Positions 36,189 through 45,246 of a stretch of 64,000 bases of DNA are shown here, one piece after another. The translations under genes and the position numbers were made by a program. The notes under the pieces were generated by a model, which saw nothing but the letters and a program-made list of their open reading frames with translations, was not told the DNA's origin and did not search any database. The stretch spans positions 32,150 to 96,149 of the forward strand of contig DASWWX010000054.1 of NCBI GenBank assembly GCA_036405815.1, given 5' to 3'. Origin of the DNA: Solimonas sp036405815. Its GTDB lineage: Bacteria; Pseudomonadota; Gammaproteobacteria; Nevskiales; Nevskiaceae. Every line of letters begins with the position of its first letter. Position 1 is the stretch's first letter.

Positions 36189-36596
36189 ATGAGCAAGCGA
36201 ATCCTGTTTCTCTGCGTCGCCAATTCGGCACGCAGCCAGATGGCCGAGGGACTGGCCCGCGCCCGCTTCGGTGATGCGGTCGAGGTGGTCAGCGCGGGCT
36301 CGCAGCCGGGCCGTCTCAATCCCCTGGCCGTGGAGGTGATGCGGGAGATCGGTATCGATATTTCGGCGCACTACTCGAAGGCGGTGGACACGCTCGATGT
36401 GGCGACGTTCGACGCAGTGGTGACCTTGTGTGCCGATGAGGTGTGTCCGCTGTTGCCGGCGGGTGTGCGACGGCTGCACTGGCCGACGCCCGACCCCGCG
36501 GCCGTGGACGTGCTGGCTACGCCGGACGCCGCGCGCGAGGCCTTCCGGCAGGCGCGGCAGGCCATTGCCGAACGCCTGCACGGCTTCGAGCCCTGA
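36189..36596 (+). CDS. arsC: Arsenate reductase, low-molecular-weight phosphatase type
   Basis: A 135-residue LMW-PTP-fold enzyme that reduces arsenate to arsenite for export by ACR3. The P-loop FLCVANSARSQMAEG gives C-x5-R (C9, R15). Two more cysteines, C81 and C86 in LCADEVCPLL, allow the disulfide relay seen in thioredoxin-coupled ArsC. GGAG lies 5 bp before the ATG. It starts 8 bp after arsH and is the last ars gene. Confidence 0.92.
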   Translation: MSKRILFLCVANSARSQMAEGLARARFGDAVEVVSAGSQPGRLNPLAVEVMREIGIDISAHYSKAVDTLDVATFDAVVTLCADEVCPLLPAGVRRLHWPTPDPAAVDVLATPDAAREAFRQARQAIAERLHGFEP

Positions 36597-36662
36597 TCGG
36601 CCGGACTGCCGGCGGAAGCGGGCGGTCGCTGGCATGCACCCGTCAGAGCGGCATGCCGTCGC

Positions 36663-36668
36663 TAGAAT
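36663..36668 (+). promoter_or_regulatory. -10-like element just before the first pstS gene
   Basis: TAGAAT ends 7 bp before ATG 36676, so transcription would begin at or next to the start codon and give a leaderless message. It overlaps an in-frame ATG at 36667. Confidence 0.4.
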
Positions 36669-36675
36669 GGCGCGC

Positions 36676-37668
36676 ATGAGTTCCCCTCTTTTTCGGACGT
36701 TGGTGCGCGCGCTGCTGGCGGTAAGCCTGCTATGGCCGATCGCGTCGCTGGCGGTGCCAGCGGCTCAGGATGACCTGCCGGTGTATCGGCCGGTCGACGG
36801 CATCGCCGGCACTCTCAGCAGCATCGGCTCGGATTCGCTCAACAATCTGATGACGCTGTGGGCCGAGGCGTTCCGCCGCCACTATCCAAGCGTCAACATC
36901 CAGATCCAGGGCGCAGGCTCCAATACCGCGCCGCCGGCGCTGATCGAGGCTACAGCCAGTTTCGGGCCGATGTCGCGGCCGATGAAGGCGCAGGAGATCC
37001 AGGCCTTCGAGCAGAAGTACGGCTATCCGCCGACGCCGGTGGCGGTGGGCATCGATGCGCTGGCGCTGTTCGTGCACCAGGACAACCCGATCGAGCGCCT
37101 GACGATGGATCAGGTGGATGCGCTGTTTTCGCCGAATCTGCGCTGCGGTTCGGCGCGGCCGGTCAGGCACTGGGGCGATCTGGGCCTGGGCGGCGAGTGG
37201 GCGGCGCGGTCGGTGCAGATGTTCGGTCGCAACTCGGCGTCCGGCACCTACGGCTATTTCAAGGAACAGGCGCTGTGCCATGGCGACTTCCGTAACCGGG
37301 TCAACGAGCAGCCGGGGTCGGCGTCGGTGGTGCAGTCGGTTGCGACCACACTGACCGGCATCGGCTACTCGGGGCTCGGCTACCGCACCGCCGGCGTCAA
37401 GCTGGTGAAGTTGGCCCGGCCGGGTCAGGCGCCGGTGATGCCGTCGGTGGAATCGGCGCTGGACGGCCGCTATCCGCTGGCGCGCCTGCTGTATGTCTAC
37501 GTGAACAAGCCGCCCAACCGCCCGCTGCCGCGCATGGAGGCGGAGTTCCTGAAGCTGGTGCTGAGCCGGGAGGGCCAGGACCTCACGCGGCGGGACGGTT
37601 ACGTACCGCTGACATCCGAGCGTCTGCAACGGGAGCGGGCCAAGCTCGGCATGTCGCCGGCCGACTGA
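36676..37668 (+). CDS. Phosphate-binding protein PstS, first paralog
   Basis: A 330-residue periplasmic binding protein (333 if the ATG at 36667 is used). A signal peptide ends near SLAVPAAQ. The body has IGSDSLNNLMTLWAEAF, NIQIQGAGSNTAPPALIE, GRNSASGTYGYFKE and EQPGSASVVQSV, the phosphate-binding loops of the PstS group. It is strongly similar to the next gene but lacks a visible Pho box, so the two may be regulated differently. It lies 79 bp after arsC. Confidence 0.86.
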   Translation: MSSPLFRTLVRALLAVSLLWPIASLAVPAAQDDLPVYRPVDGIAGTLSSIGSDSLNNLMTLWAEAFRRHYPSVNIQIQGAGSNTAPPALIEATASFGPMSRPMKAQEIQAFEQKYGYPPTPVAVGIDALALFVHQDNPIERLTMDQVDALFSPNLRCGSARPVRHWGDLGLGGEWAARSVQMFGRNSASGTYGYFKEQALCHGDFRNRVNEQPGSASVVQSVATTLTGIGYSGLGYRTAGVKLVKLARPGQAPVMPSVESALDGRYPLARLLYVYVNKPPNRPLPRMEAEFLKLVLSREGQDLTRRDGYVPLTSERLQRERAKLGMSPAD

Positions 37669-37780
37669 AGCGCCGGCTGACCGTCCGCCGGGGCCTGGCG
37701 AGAGGGTGGTGAGGGGCTGCAGGTGGCTTTGAGGTGGCTTTGCGCCGAGGTTCAGGCGTTTGAGCGGCTTTTCCGGAGGG

Positions 37781-37799
37781 TTGTCACAAAACCGTCATC
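37781..37799 (+). promoter_or_regulatory. Pho box upstream of the second pstS gene
   Basis: TTGTCACAAAACCGTCATC fits two TGTCA-type repeats 11 bp apart. It lies 76 bp before the pstS start. A further TTTTCACC at 37814-37821 may be an additional half-site. Confidence 0.72.
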
Positions 37800-37874
37800 T
37801 GAGGTTCATAGGATTTTCACCGTTGCTGCACAGACTTCGCGGCGCTGAACAACTCCTGAACCTACAGAGGATCG

Positions 37875-38849
37875 ATGATGAAGCTGACAGCGATTGTTGC
37901 CGCGCTCGGCGTTGCCGCGGGTCTGACCGCCGGTGCCGCAGCCGCCAAGGTGGACCCGAATCTCCCCACCTACACGACGTCCTCGGGCGTCTCCGGAAAT
38001 TTCTCGAGCGTGGGTTCCGACACGCTGAACAACTTGATGACGCTGTGGGCCGAAGACTTCAAGCGCTTCTACCCGAACGTCAACATCCAGATCCAGGGCG
38101 CGGGCTCGTCCACGGCGCCGCCGGCGCTGACGGAAGGCACGGCCAACTTCGGCCCGATGTCGCGCCCGATGAAGGACCAGGAAATCCAGGCCTTCGAACA
38201 GAAGTACGGCTACAAGCCGACCGCGGTCGGCGTTGCCATCGACGCGCTCGCCGTGTTCGTCAACAAGGACAACCCGATCAAGAGCCTGTCGATCCCGCAG
38301 CTCGACGCGATCTTCTCGGCCACGCGCAAGTGCGGCGCCGGCAAGGACGCGACGCGCTGGGGCGACATCGGCCTGAGCGGCGACTGGACCGCCAAGCCGA
38401 TCCAGCTCTACGGCCGTAACTCGGTCTCGGGCACCTACGGCTACTTCAAGGAAGTCGCGCTGTGCAAGGGCGACTACAAGACCAACGTCAACGAGCAGCC
38501 GGGTTCGGCGTCGGTGGTGCAGTCGGTCTCCACCGGCTTGAACGCGATCGGTTACTCGGGTCTGGGCTACAAGACCTCGGGCGTGCGCGCGCTGCCGCTG
38601 GCCAAGAAGGACGGCGACGACGCCTACGAGCCGAACGAAGAGAACGCGGTGAGCGGCAAGTACGCGCTGTCGCGGGTGCTCTACGTCTACGCCAACAAGG
38701 CGCCGAACAAGCCGCTGTCGCCGATGGAACGCGAGTTCTTCAAGCTGGTGCTCTCCAAGCAGGGCCAGGACACGGTCGTCAAGGACGGTTACGTGCCGCT
38801 GCCGGCCAAGCTGGTCGAGAAGTACCGCAAGGAACTCGGCATCGAATAA
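37875..38849 (+). CDS. pstS: Phosphate ABC transporter substrate-binding protein PstS
   Basis: A 324-residue periplasmic phosphate-binding protein with a signal peptide ending near AGAAAAKV. Conserved loops are VGSDTLNNLMTLWAEDF, IQIQGAGSSTAPPALTE, GRNSVSGTYGYFKEVAL and NEQPGSASVVQSVSTGL. It has its own Pho box and a likely very strong expression signal (biased codons such as AAG and AAC). The porin gene follows behind a stable hairpin. A start at the second ATG (37878) is equally possible. Confidence 0.94.
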   Translation: MMKLTAIVAALGVAAGLTAGAAAAKVDPNLPTYTTSSGVSGNFSSVGSDTLNNLMTLWAEDFKRFYPNVNIQIQGAGSSTAPPALTEGTANFGPMSRPMKDQEIQAFEQKYGYKPTAVGVAIDALAVFVNKDNPIKSLSIPQLDAIFSATRKCGAGKDATRWGDIGLSGDWTAKPIQLYGRNSVSGTYGYFKEVALCKGDYKTNVNEQPGSASVVQSVSTGLNAIGYSGLGYKTSGVRALPLAKKDGDDAYEPNEENAVSGKYALSRVLYVYANKAPNKPLSPMEREFFKLVLSKQGQDTVVKDGYVPLPAKLVEKYRKELGIE

Positions 38850-38862
38850 GCCTCATGTCGCA

Positions 38863-38893
38863 GCCGGGCGTCGCCATGACGGCGGCGCCCGGC
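38863..38893 (+). other. Stable intercistronic hairpin between pstS and porin
   Basis: Arms GCCGGGCG-T-CGCC and GGCG-G-CGCCCGGC form a 13-pair stem with one T-G wobble and an ATGAC loop. No T-tract follows. It probably stabilises the pstS message or causes partial termination before the porin gene. Confidence 0.5.
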
Positions 38894-38934
38894 CGCACCA
38901 CGCAACGAATACGAAATCACTGGGAGATTTGCAC

Positions 38935-40155
38935 ATGAACAACCTGATCAAGTACGGCACGCTCGCCGTGTTCGTCGGTACCGCCGGTGTCGCGCACGCC
39001 GATGTCGCCGAAACCAAGGGCGGCATCACCATCAAGACCGAAGACGGCCGCTTCGAGGCCAAGGTCGGCGGTCGCATCCACTTCGACGCCTACGTCTTCG
39101 ACGAGGACGAGTTCAGCGCCGTCAGCGGCACCGAGTTCCGCCGTGCGCGTCTGACGCTGTCGGGCAAGGCCTACGGCTGGGAATACAAGTTCGAGAACGA
39201 CTTCGCCGGTCAGTCCGGCACGGAAGGCAGCGGCTGGCGCGACATGTTCGTCGCCACCAAGGTCGGCCCGGGCAAGCTGACGATCGGCCAGTTCAAGCCG
39301 TATCGCTCGATGGAAGAACTGACCAGCTCGAATGAGCTGACGATCTCGGAGCGTCCGTTCTCGTCGGCCACCGGCATCTACAACGGCCGCCAGTTCCAGC
39401 AGGGCGTGGGTTACCTGATGAGCGGCGACCAGTACACCTTCGGCGTGTCCGGCTTCTCGCTGCGCTCCGGCGCCGCCAGCGCCGCGCGCAACGAGGGCCT
39501 TGGCGTGGCCACGCGTCTGACCTACGCGCCGATCGTCTCCGACACCAACACGATCCACCTCGGTGCCTCGTACAGCGTCGAGAACCAGAACAAGGCGTCC
39601 AGCGGCGTCGGCGCCAGCGCCAGCTACGCCGGCCGTCGCGGTCCGTCGATGAGCATCGCCTCGGCCGCCGCCGGCCAGGAAGCCACGGTGATCGGCCTGG
39701 AAGCCGCCGCGGTGTTCGGTCCGTTCTACACGCAGGCCGAGTACGCGATGGCCGACTACGCGCAGGCCACGGGCGACGACCAGGAAGTGGTGACCTACTA
39801 CGTGCAGGCCGCTTTCAACCTGACCGGCGAATCCAAGCCCTACAACAAGAGCGCCGGCGTCTTTCGCAGCGTCAAGCCGAAGAATCCGGGCGGCGCGGTG
39901 GAGCTGGTCGCGCGCTACGATTTCATCGAGCGCAAGGATTCGACCCTGACGACCGTCAACGACGGCGCCAAGGATCGCGAAGCCACGACGATGACGGTCG
40001 GCGCCAACTGGTACGTCAATCCGAACCTGCGGTTCATGCTGGCCTACGTGATGGGTGAGGGCATCTTCTCGACCAGCGCCGGCACGCCGCCGGTGACGAC
40101 CAACACCTTCGACGAGACCAAGCAGATCGCGCTGCGCACGCAGTTCAGCTTCTAA
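38935..40155 (+). CDS. Phosphate-selective porin (OprO/OprP family)
   Basis: A 406-residue outer-membrane beta-barrel with a signal peptide ending in GVAHADV and a C-terminal phenylalanine (RTQFSF), the outer-membrane insertion signal. The front has GGRIHFDAYVFDEDE, FRRARLTLSGKAYGW and YKFENDFAG, the OprO/OprP pattern. Location directly after pstS supports uptake of phosphate across the outer membrane. GGGAG lies 8-12 bp before the ATG. Some family members pass polyphosphate or other anions instead. Confidence 0.85.
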   Translation: MNNLIKYGTLAVFVGTAGVAHADVAETKGGITIKTEDGRFEAKVGGRIHFDAYVFDEDEFSAVSGTEFRRARLTLSGKAYGWEYKFENDFAGQSGTEGSGWRDMFVATKVGPGKLTIGQFKPYRSMEELTSSNELTISERPFSSATGIYNGRQFQQGVGYLMSGDQYTFGVSGFSLRSGAASAARNEGLGVATRLTYAPIVSDTNTIHLGASYSVENQNKASSGVGASASYAGRRGPSMSIASAAAGQEATVIGLEAAAVFGPFYTQAEYAMADYAQATGDDQEVVTYYVQAAFNLTGESKPYNKSAGVFRSVKPKNPGGAVELVARYDFIERKDSTLTTVNDGAKDREATTMTVGANWYVNPNLRFMLAYVMGEGIFSTSAGTPPVTTNTFDETKQIALRTQFSF

Positions 40156-40187
40156 GTCGCCTCGACGTCTCTTGCGTCACTCCCGAT

Positions 40188-40228
40188 CCCGGTGCGGACT
40201 GGTCCTGGTCCGCACCGGGCTCTTTTTC
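40188..40228 (+). terminator. Rho-independent terminator after the porin gene
   Basis: 12-bp perfect arms CCCGGTGCGGAC / GTCCGCACCGGG with an 8-base loop, followed by CTCTTTTTC. It separates pstS-porin from pstCAB-phoU, which must have its own promoter (TACACT near 40290 is a -10 candidate). Confidence 0.88.
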
Positions 40229-40329
40229 AAAGCCCGCCGACGTGATCGTTGCCGCGATCCTGTCGGCGGGTTTCGAAAAACAGCGGCTACACTGCCTTCA
40301 ATGACATTCAACGCGTTCCGGCCCGGACC

Positions 40330-42600
40330 ATGAGCGAAACGACCGCTGCGCCTGCCACGCCCAGTGCCCTGAATCACTCCATCGTCGGTGGGCGTGCGCC
40401 GGGAACCCGCGCGCGTTACCTCAAGGATTCGATGGCGCGCTGGGTGGTCTGGACCGGCGGCCTCGGCGTGATCGCCGCGCTGATGCTGATCTTCGTCTAT
40501 CTGCTCAGCGAAGTGATGCCGCTGTTCAGCGGTGCGGCGTTCGAGGGCCGGCAGACGTTCGCGATGCCGGGTTCGGCGGCGGAGACCTTGCACGTTTCGG
40601 CCGAGGAGCAGGGCGAGGTCGGTTTGCGCGTGACGCGCGACGGCGACGTCGTGTTCTTCGATTTGCACGACGGCAGCCTGCGTCACGAGCTGCGCCTGCC
40701 GGGTATCGAAGCGCCGCTGGCCAACGTCGCGCAGCTGTCCGGCGAACGCGGCGAACTGGCGGCGCAGCTCGCGGACGGCTCGGTGCTGGTGTTCACGCAC
40801 AAGTACCGCGTGACCTATCCGGACGACAAGCGCCTGATCACGCCCTACGTCGAGTATCCCTACGGCGAGGCGGCGCTGCCGTTCATGGACGGCCCGGCGC
40901 AGGCCTTCGCGCTGCGCGAGGAGCGCGGCACGCTGCTGATGGCCGGCGCCGACGGCGACGGCCGGGTGCATCTGAAGGCCTACGAGAAAACCGAGTCGTT
41001 GCTGGGCGACACCTCGTTCGATGTCGCCGGTGAGTCGCAGTTCACCCCGGCGGTGAAGGCGGACATCCTGCTGGTGGAGCCGCTGCTGACCTGGCTGTAC
41101 GCCATCGACCGCGAACGTGGCCGCATCGCGTTTTACCGTCTCGATGGCGCGCGAGAGCCGCGGCTGGTGCAGGTTTACGACGCCGGCGCCGCGATCCAGC
41201 AGGCGCGTTACCTGTCCGGCGGCATCTCGATTGTCGTCGCGCAGGCCAACGGCGTCGTCTCGCAGTGGTTCCCGGCGCGCGATGGCGAGGGGCAGCCGTA
41301 TCTGGCGCGGGTGCGCGAGTTCGCGCTGCCCAAGAACACGGATGTGACCGCGATCGGTGTGGAGCTGCGTCGTCGCACCTTCGCGGTCGGCGATGCGCAG
41401 GGCAACGTTTCCGTCTTCTACGCCACCTCCGGCCGTCTGATCCACGAGGAGAAGATGCTGGCGGCACCGGTGCAGTTCCTCGCCTTCAACCCGCGCGCCA
41501 AGTATCTGATGGCGGTGGGCCGCGACGGCACCATGCACGGCTACGACGTGCACAACGAGCATCCGGAAGTCTCGCTGAGCGCGCTGTGGGGCAAGGTCTG
41601 GTACGAGAGCTACGACGAGCCCAAGTGGCTGTGGCAGTCGTCCGCGGCCACCGGCGATTTCGAGGCGAAGTTCAGCATGACGCCGCTGTCGGTCGGCACG
41701 CTCAAGGGCGCGTTCTACGCGATGATCTTCGCGATTCCGCTGGCGGTGCTGGGTGCGATCTTCACGGCGTACTTCATGTCGCCGGAGATGCGCCAGGTCG
41801 TGAAGCCGTCGGTGGAGATCCTGGCGGCGCTGCCGTCGGTGATCCTGGGCTTTCTCGCCGGCCTGTGGCTCGCGCCGTTCGTCGAGACCAACCTGCCGGG
41901 TGTGTTCCTGACGCTGATCTTCCTGCCGCTGTCGATTCCGATCTTCGGCTACCTGTGGATGCACATGCCCAAGGCGCTGCGGTACCGCGTGCCGGCCGGC
42001 TGGGAAGCGGCGCTGCTGATTCCGGTGATCGCGGTCGTGGTCTGGGCCTGCTTCTTCGTCGCCAAGCCGGTCGAGGCGCTCGCGTTCGGCGGCAACATGC
42101 AGGCCTGGATGGATCACGAGCTGGGCATCGGCTACGACCAGCGCAACTCGCTGGTGGTCGGTATCGCGATGGGCATCGCCGTGATCCCGGTGATCTTCTC
42201 GATCGCCGAGGACGCGATCTTCACCGTGCCCAAGCAGCTGACCTTGGGCTCGCTGGCGCTGGGCGCCACCTACTGGCAGACGCTGGTGCGGGTGGTGCTG
42301 CCGACGGCCAGCCCCGGCATCTTCTCGGCGATCATGATCGGCATGGGCCGTGCGGTCGGCGAGACGATGATCGTGCTGATGGCCACCGGCAACACGCCGG
42401 TCACCGACTTCAGCATGTTCCAGGGCATGCGCACGCTGGCCGCCAACATCGCGGTGGAAATGCCGGAATCCGAAGTCGGCAGCACGCACTTCCGCCTGCT
42501 GTTCCTGGCCGGCCTGGTGCTGTTCATCTTCACCTTCTTCGTCAACACGCTGGCCGAGGTCGTGCGGCAACGCCTGCGCGCCCGCTACAGCAACATCTGA
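40330..42600 (+). CDS. pstC: Phosphate ABC transporter permease PstC, long form
   Basis: A 756-residue permease, more than twice the length of E. coli PstC. One N-terminal helix (about 38-60) is followed by a roughly 370-residue periplasmic domain with repeats that resemble beta-propeller blades (for example VTRDGDVVFFDLHDGSL and FAVGDAQGNVSVFYATSGRL). The normal permease core of about six helices then has the coupling motif GASYWQ-like LGATYWQTLVRVVLPTASPG. Long PstC proteins of this kind are known in Pseudomonas and relatives. The role of the extra domain is not known to me. Confidence 0.9.
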   Translation: MSETTAAPATPSALNHSIVGGRAPGTRARYLKDSMARWVVWTGGLGVIAALMLIFVYLLSEVMPLFSGAAFEGRQTFAMPGSAAETLHVSAEEQGEVGLRVTRDGDVVFFDLHDGSLRHELRLPGIEAPLANVAQLSGERGELAAQLADGSVLVFTHKYRVTYPDDKRLITPYVEYPYGEAALPFMDGPAQAFALREERGTLLMAGADGDGRVHLKAYEKTESLLGDTSFDVAGESQFTPAVKADILLVEPLLTWLYAIDRERGRIAFYRLDGAREPRLVQVYDAGAAIQQARYLSGGISIVVAQANGVVSQWFPARDGEGQPYLARVREFALPKNTDVTAIGVELRRRTFAVGDAQGNVSVFYATSGRLIHEEKMLAAPVQFLAFNPRAKYLMAVGRDGTMHGYDVHNEHPEVSLSALWGKVWYESYDEPKWLWQSSAATGDFEAKFSMTPLSVGTLKGAFYAMIFAIPLAVLGAIFTAYFMSPEMRQVVKPSVEILAALPSVILGFLAGLWLAPFVETNLPGVFLTLIFLPLSIPIFGYLWMHMPKALRYRVPAGWEAALLIPVIAVVVWACFFVAKPVEALAFGGNMQAWMDHELGIGYDQRNSLVVGIAMGIAVIPVIFSIAEDAIFTVPKQLTLGSLALGATYWQTLVRVVLPTASPGIFSAIMIGMGRAVGETMIVLMATGNTPVTDFSMFQGMRTLAANIAVEMPESEVGSTHFRLLFLAGLVLFIFTFFVNTLAEVVRQRLRARYSNI

Positions 42601-42615
42601 CGCGCCCGAACCGAC

Positions 42616-44331
42616 ATGGACAACACCAAGGAAAGCGTCGAAGCGCAGCTGGTCGCCAAGGACACGACCAGCGTCGCCGCGTACGTGAAGTCGGGCCAGC
42701 CCTATGTGTGGCTGACCGCGGCCGCGATTTCAGTGGCCTTCATCATCACCTGCGCGCTGCTGGTGCTGACCGCGGCGCGCGGGCTGCCGCACTTCTGGCC
42801 GGCCGATCTGCTGCAGGCGAGCTACCAGCAGCCGGGCAGCGAGCCGGTGCCGGTGCTGGCCGAGATCCGCAGCGGCGAGGAGGTCACGACCGCGCGCCTG
42901 AAGAACGCGGGCCTGCCGGTCGCGGAGGATCGCGATCTATACGAGCGTCTGCTGATCAAGGTCGGCAATCGCGACCTGCTCGGCGCTGACTTCCGCTACG
43001 TGCTGTCCGACTGGCTGGTCGAGCGCCAGTACCCGCGCGATGCCGTGGTGCTGGAGCGCATGGAGTGGGGCAACTTCCACGGCTTCCTTGAATCGGTGAA
43101 GCAGGACGGCCAGGTCATCACTGGCGATCAGGCCTGGGTTGCGTTCAAGGCGTCGCAGCGCCGCGCCAACGATCTGCGTGGCCGTATCCGCGACATCGAG
43201 AAAGGCGGTATCGGCAAGGTCAACTTCGCGCTGGAACGCATCCGCCTGGAAACGCGGCGCCTGCAGCTCGACGGCAAGACGCCGGAGACCCATGCCACCG
43301 AGTTCGCGCGCCTGGAGCAGCGCCGTCAGGCCGAGGACGCCAGGTACGAATCGATGCGCGAATCGCTCGACGCACTGAATCGGGAACTGCAGCGCGATGT
43401 GGTGACCATGCGCGCCGTCGATGGCCATACGCTCGACCTTCCGCTGTCGAAGATCGTCTCGGGCCATCGCCCGAACGACATGAACGTGTTCGGCAAGCTG
43501 CTGTTCTTCGTCGGCAAGATCTGGGAGTTCGTCTCCGACGAGCCGCGCGAGGCCAACACCGAAGGCGGCATCTTCCCGGCGATCTTCGGCACCGTGCTGA
43601 TGGTCATGATCATGTCGGCGATCGTGACGCCGTTCGGCATTCTCGCAGCGCTGTATCTGCGCGAGTACGCCAAGCAGGGGCCGCTGACGCAAGCGATCCG
43701 CATCTCGGTGAACAACCTAGCCGGTGTGCCGTCGATCGTGTTCGGCATGTTCGGCCTTGGGTTCTTCGTGTACTTCCTGGGCGGCAACATCGATCGCCTG
43801 TTCTACCCCGAGGCCTCGCCGGCACCGGTGTTCGGCACGCCGGGCATCCTGTGGGCGTCGCTGACGCTGGCGCTGCTGACGCTGCCGGTCGTGATCGTCG
43901 CCACCGAGGAAGGCCTGGCACGCATTCCGCGCGCGCTGCGCGAGGCGAGCCTGTCGCTGGGCGCGACCAAGGCCGAGACGCTGTGGCGCGTCGTGCTGCC
44001 GATGGCCTCGCCGGCGATGATGACCGGCCTGATCCTGGCCATCGCGCGCGCCGCCGGCGAGGTGGCACCGCTGATGCTGGTGGGTGTGGTCAAGCTCGCG
44101 CCGACGCTGCCGCTGGACGGCAACGTGCCGTTCATCCATTTCGAGCGCAAGTTCATGCACCTGGGCTTCCACATCTACGACGTCGGCTTCCAGTCGCCGA
44201 ACGTCGAGGCGGCGCGGCCGCTGGTGTACGCCACGGCGTTCTTGCTGGTGCTCGTCATCATCACCCTGAATCTGGCCGCGATCCGCATCCGCAACCGCTT
44301 GCGCGAGCGTTACAAGGCGCTGGACCATTGA
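42616..44331 (+). CDS. pstA: Phosphate ABC transporter permease PstA, long form
   Basis: A 571-residue permease. One helix (about 30-52) is followed by about 230 periplasmic residues including a charged coiled coil (residues about 175-260, with many Arg, Glu and Gln), then the six-helix permease core with the coupling motif LGATKAETLWRVVLPMASPA. The insertion matches the long form of PstC, so the two extra domains probably meet in the periplasm. It lies 15 bp after pstC. Confidence 0.9.
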   Translation: MDNTKESVEAQLVAKDTTSVAAYVKSGQPYVWLTAAAISVAFIITCALLVLTAARGLPHFWPADLLQASYQQPGSEPVPVLAEIRSGEEVTTARLKNAGLPVAEDRDLYERLLIKVGNRDLLGADFRYVLSDWLVERQYPRDAVVLERMEWGNFHGFLESVKQDGQVITGDQAWVAFKASQRRANDLRGRIRDIEKGGIGKVNFALERIRLETRRLQLDGKTPETHATEFARLEQRRQAEDARYESMRESLDALNRELQRDVVTMRAVDGHTLDLPLSKIVSGHRPNDMNVFGKLLFFVGKIWEFVSDEPREANTEGGIFPAIFGTVLMVMIMSAIVTPFGILAALYLREYAKQGPLTQAIRISVNNLAGVPSIVFGMFGLGFFVYFLGGNIDRLFYPEASPAPVFGTPGILWASLTLALLTLPVVIVATEEGLARIPRALREASLSLGATKAETLWRVVLPMASPAMMTGLILAIARAAGEVAPLMLVGVVKLAPTLPLDGNVPFIHFERKFMHLGFHIYDVGFQSPNVEAARPLVYATAFLLVLVIITLNLAAIRIRNRLRERYKALDH

Positions 44332-44359
44332 ACCGACACAGGCGCGGAAGACCTATCTG

Positions 44360-45220
44360 ATGGAACCCAAGACCATGACCGGTGTGCAAGACAAAGTGCC
44401 GTTGACGCAGCGACTCGATGTCGATGCGCTGTCGCGCGATCAGCAGGGTGCGCGACTCGAGGACGAGACCATCGCCCTCGAGGTCGACAACCTGAACCTG
44501 TACTACGGCACCAAGCAGGCGCTGAAGAGCAACACGCTGCGCATTCCGCAGAAGAAGGTCACCGCATTCATCGGACCTTCCGGCTGTGGCAAGTCGACGC
44601 TGCTGCGGTGCTTCAACCGCATGAACGACCTGATCGACGGCTGCCGCATCGAGGGCGAGATTCGCCTGCACGGCAAGAACATCTTCGACAAGGACGTGGA
44701 CGTGGCGATGCTGCGTCGTCGCGTCGGCATGGTGTTCCAGAAGCCGAACCCGTTCCCGAAGTCGATCTACGAGAACGTGGCCTATGGCCTGCGCCTGGCC
44801 GGCATCAACAAGAAGCGCGTGCTCGACGAGACCGTCGAGTGGGCGCTGAAGGGCGCCGCGCTGTGGGACGAGGTCAAGGATCGGCTCGAGGATTCCGCGC
44901 TGGGTCTGTCCGGCGGTCAGCAGCAGCGCCTGGTGATCGCGCGCGCGATCGCGATCCAGCCCGAGGTGATCCTGCTGGACGAGCCCTGCTCGGCGCTCGA
45001 TCCGATCTCGACGCTGAAGGTCGAGGAGCTGATCAACGAGCTGAAGAACCAGTACACCATCGTCATCGTCACCCACAACATGCAGCAGGCGGCGCGCGTG
45101 TCGGATTACACGGCATTCATGTACCTGGGCGACATCGTCGAGTACGGCAATACCGACCGGCTGTTCACCAAGCCGGCGAAGAAGCAGACCGAAGACTACA
45201 TCACGGGCAGATACGGCTAA
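44360..45220 (+). CDS. pstB: Phosphate ABC transporter ATPase PstB
   Basis: A 286-residue ABC ATPase with Walker A GPSGCGKST (72-80), signature LSGGQQQRLVIARA, Walker B VILLDEPCSALDP and switch His in VTHNMQQAARVSD. The N-terminal 35 residues are an extension beyond E. coli PstB; a start at the ATG at 44375 is also possible. It lies 28 bp after pstA. Confidence 0.96.
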   Translation: MEPKTMTGVQDKVPLTQRLDVDALSRDQQGARLEDETIALEVDNLNLYYGTKQALKSNTLRIPQKKVTAFIGPSGCGKSTLLRCFNRMNDLIDGCRIEGEIRLHGKNIFDKDVDVAMLRRRVGMVFQKPNPFPKSIYENVAYGLRLAGINKKRVLDETVEWALKGAALWDEVKDRLEDSALGLSGGQQQRLVIARAIAIQPEVILLDEPCSALDPISTLKVEELINELKNQYTIVIVTHNMQQAARVSDYTAFMYLGDIVEYGNTDRLFTKPAKKQTEDYITGRYG

Positions 45221-45246
45221 TCAACGCTCGATACGGAAAAGCGACC

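Noticed and set aside
40177..42570. Minus-strand open frame of 797 codons opposite pstC
   Set aside because: The translation is low-complexity (Arg, His, Gln repeats) with no domain. pstC on the plus strand is certain.
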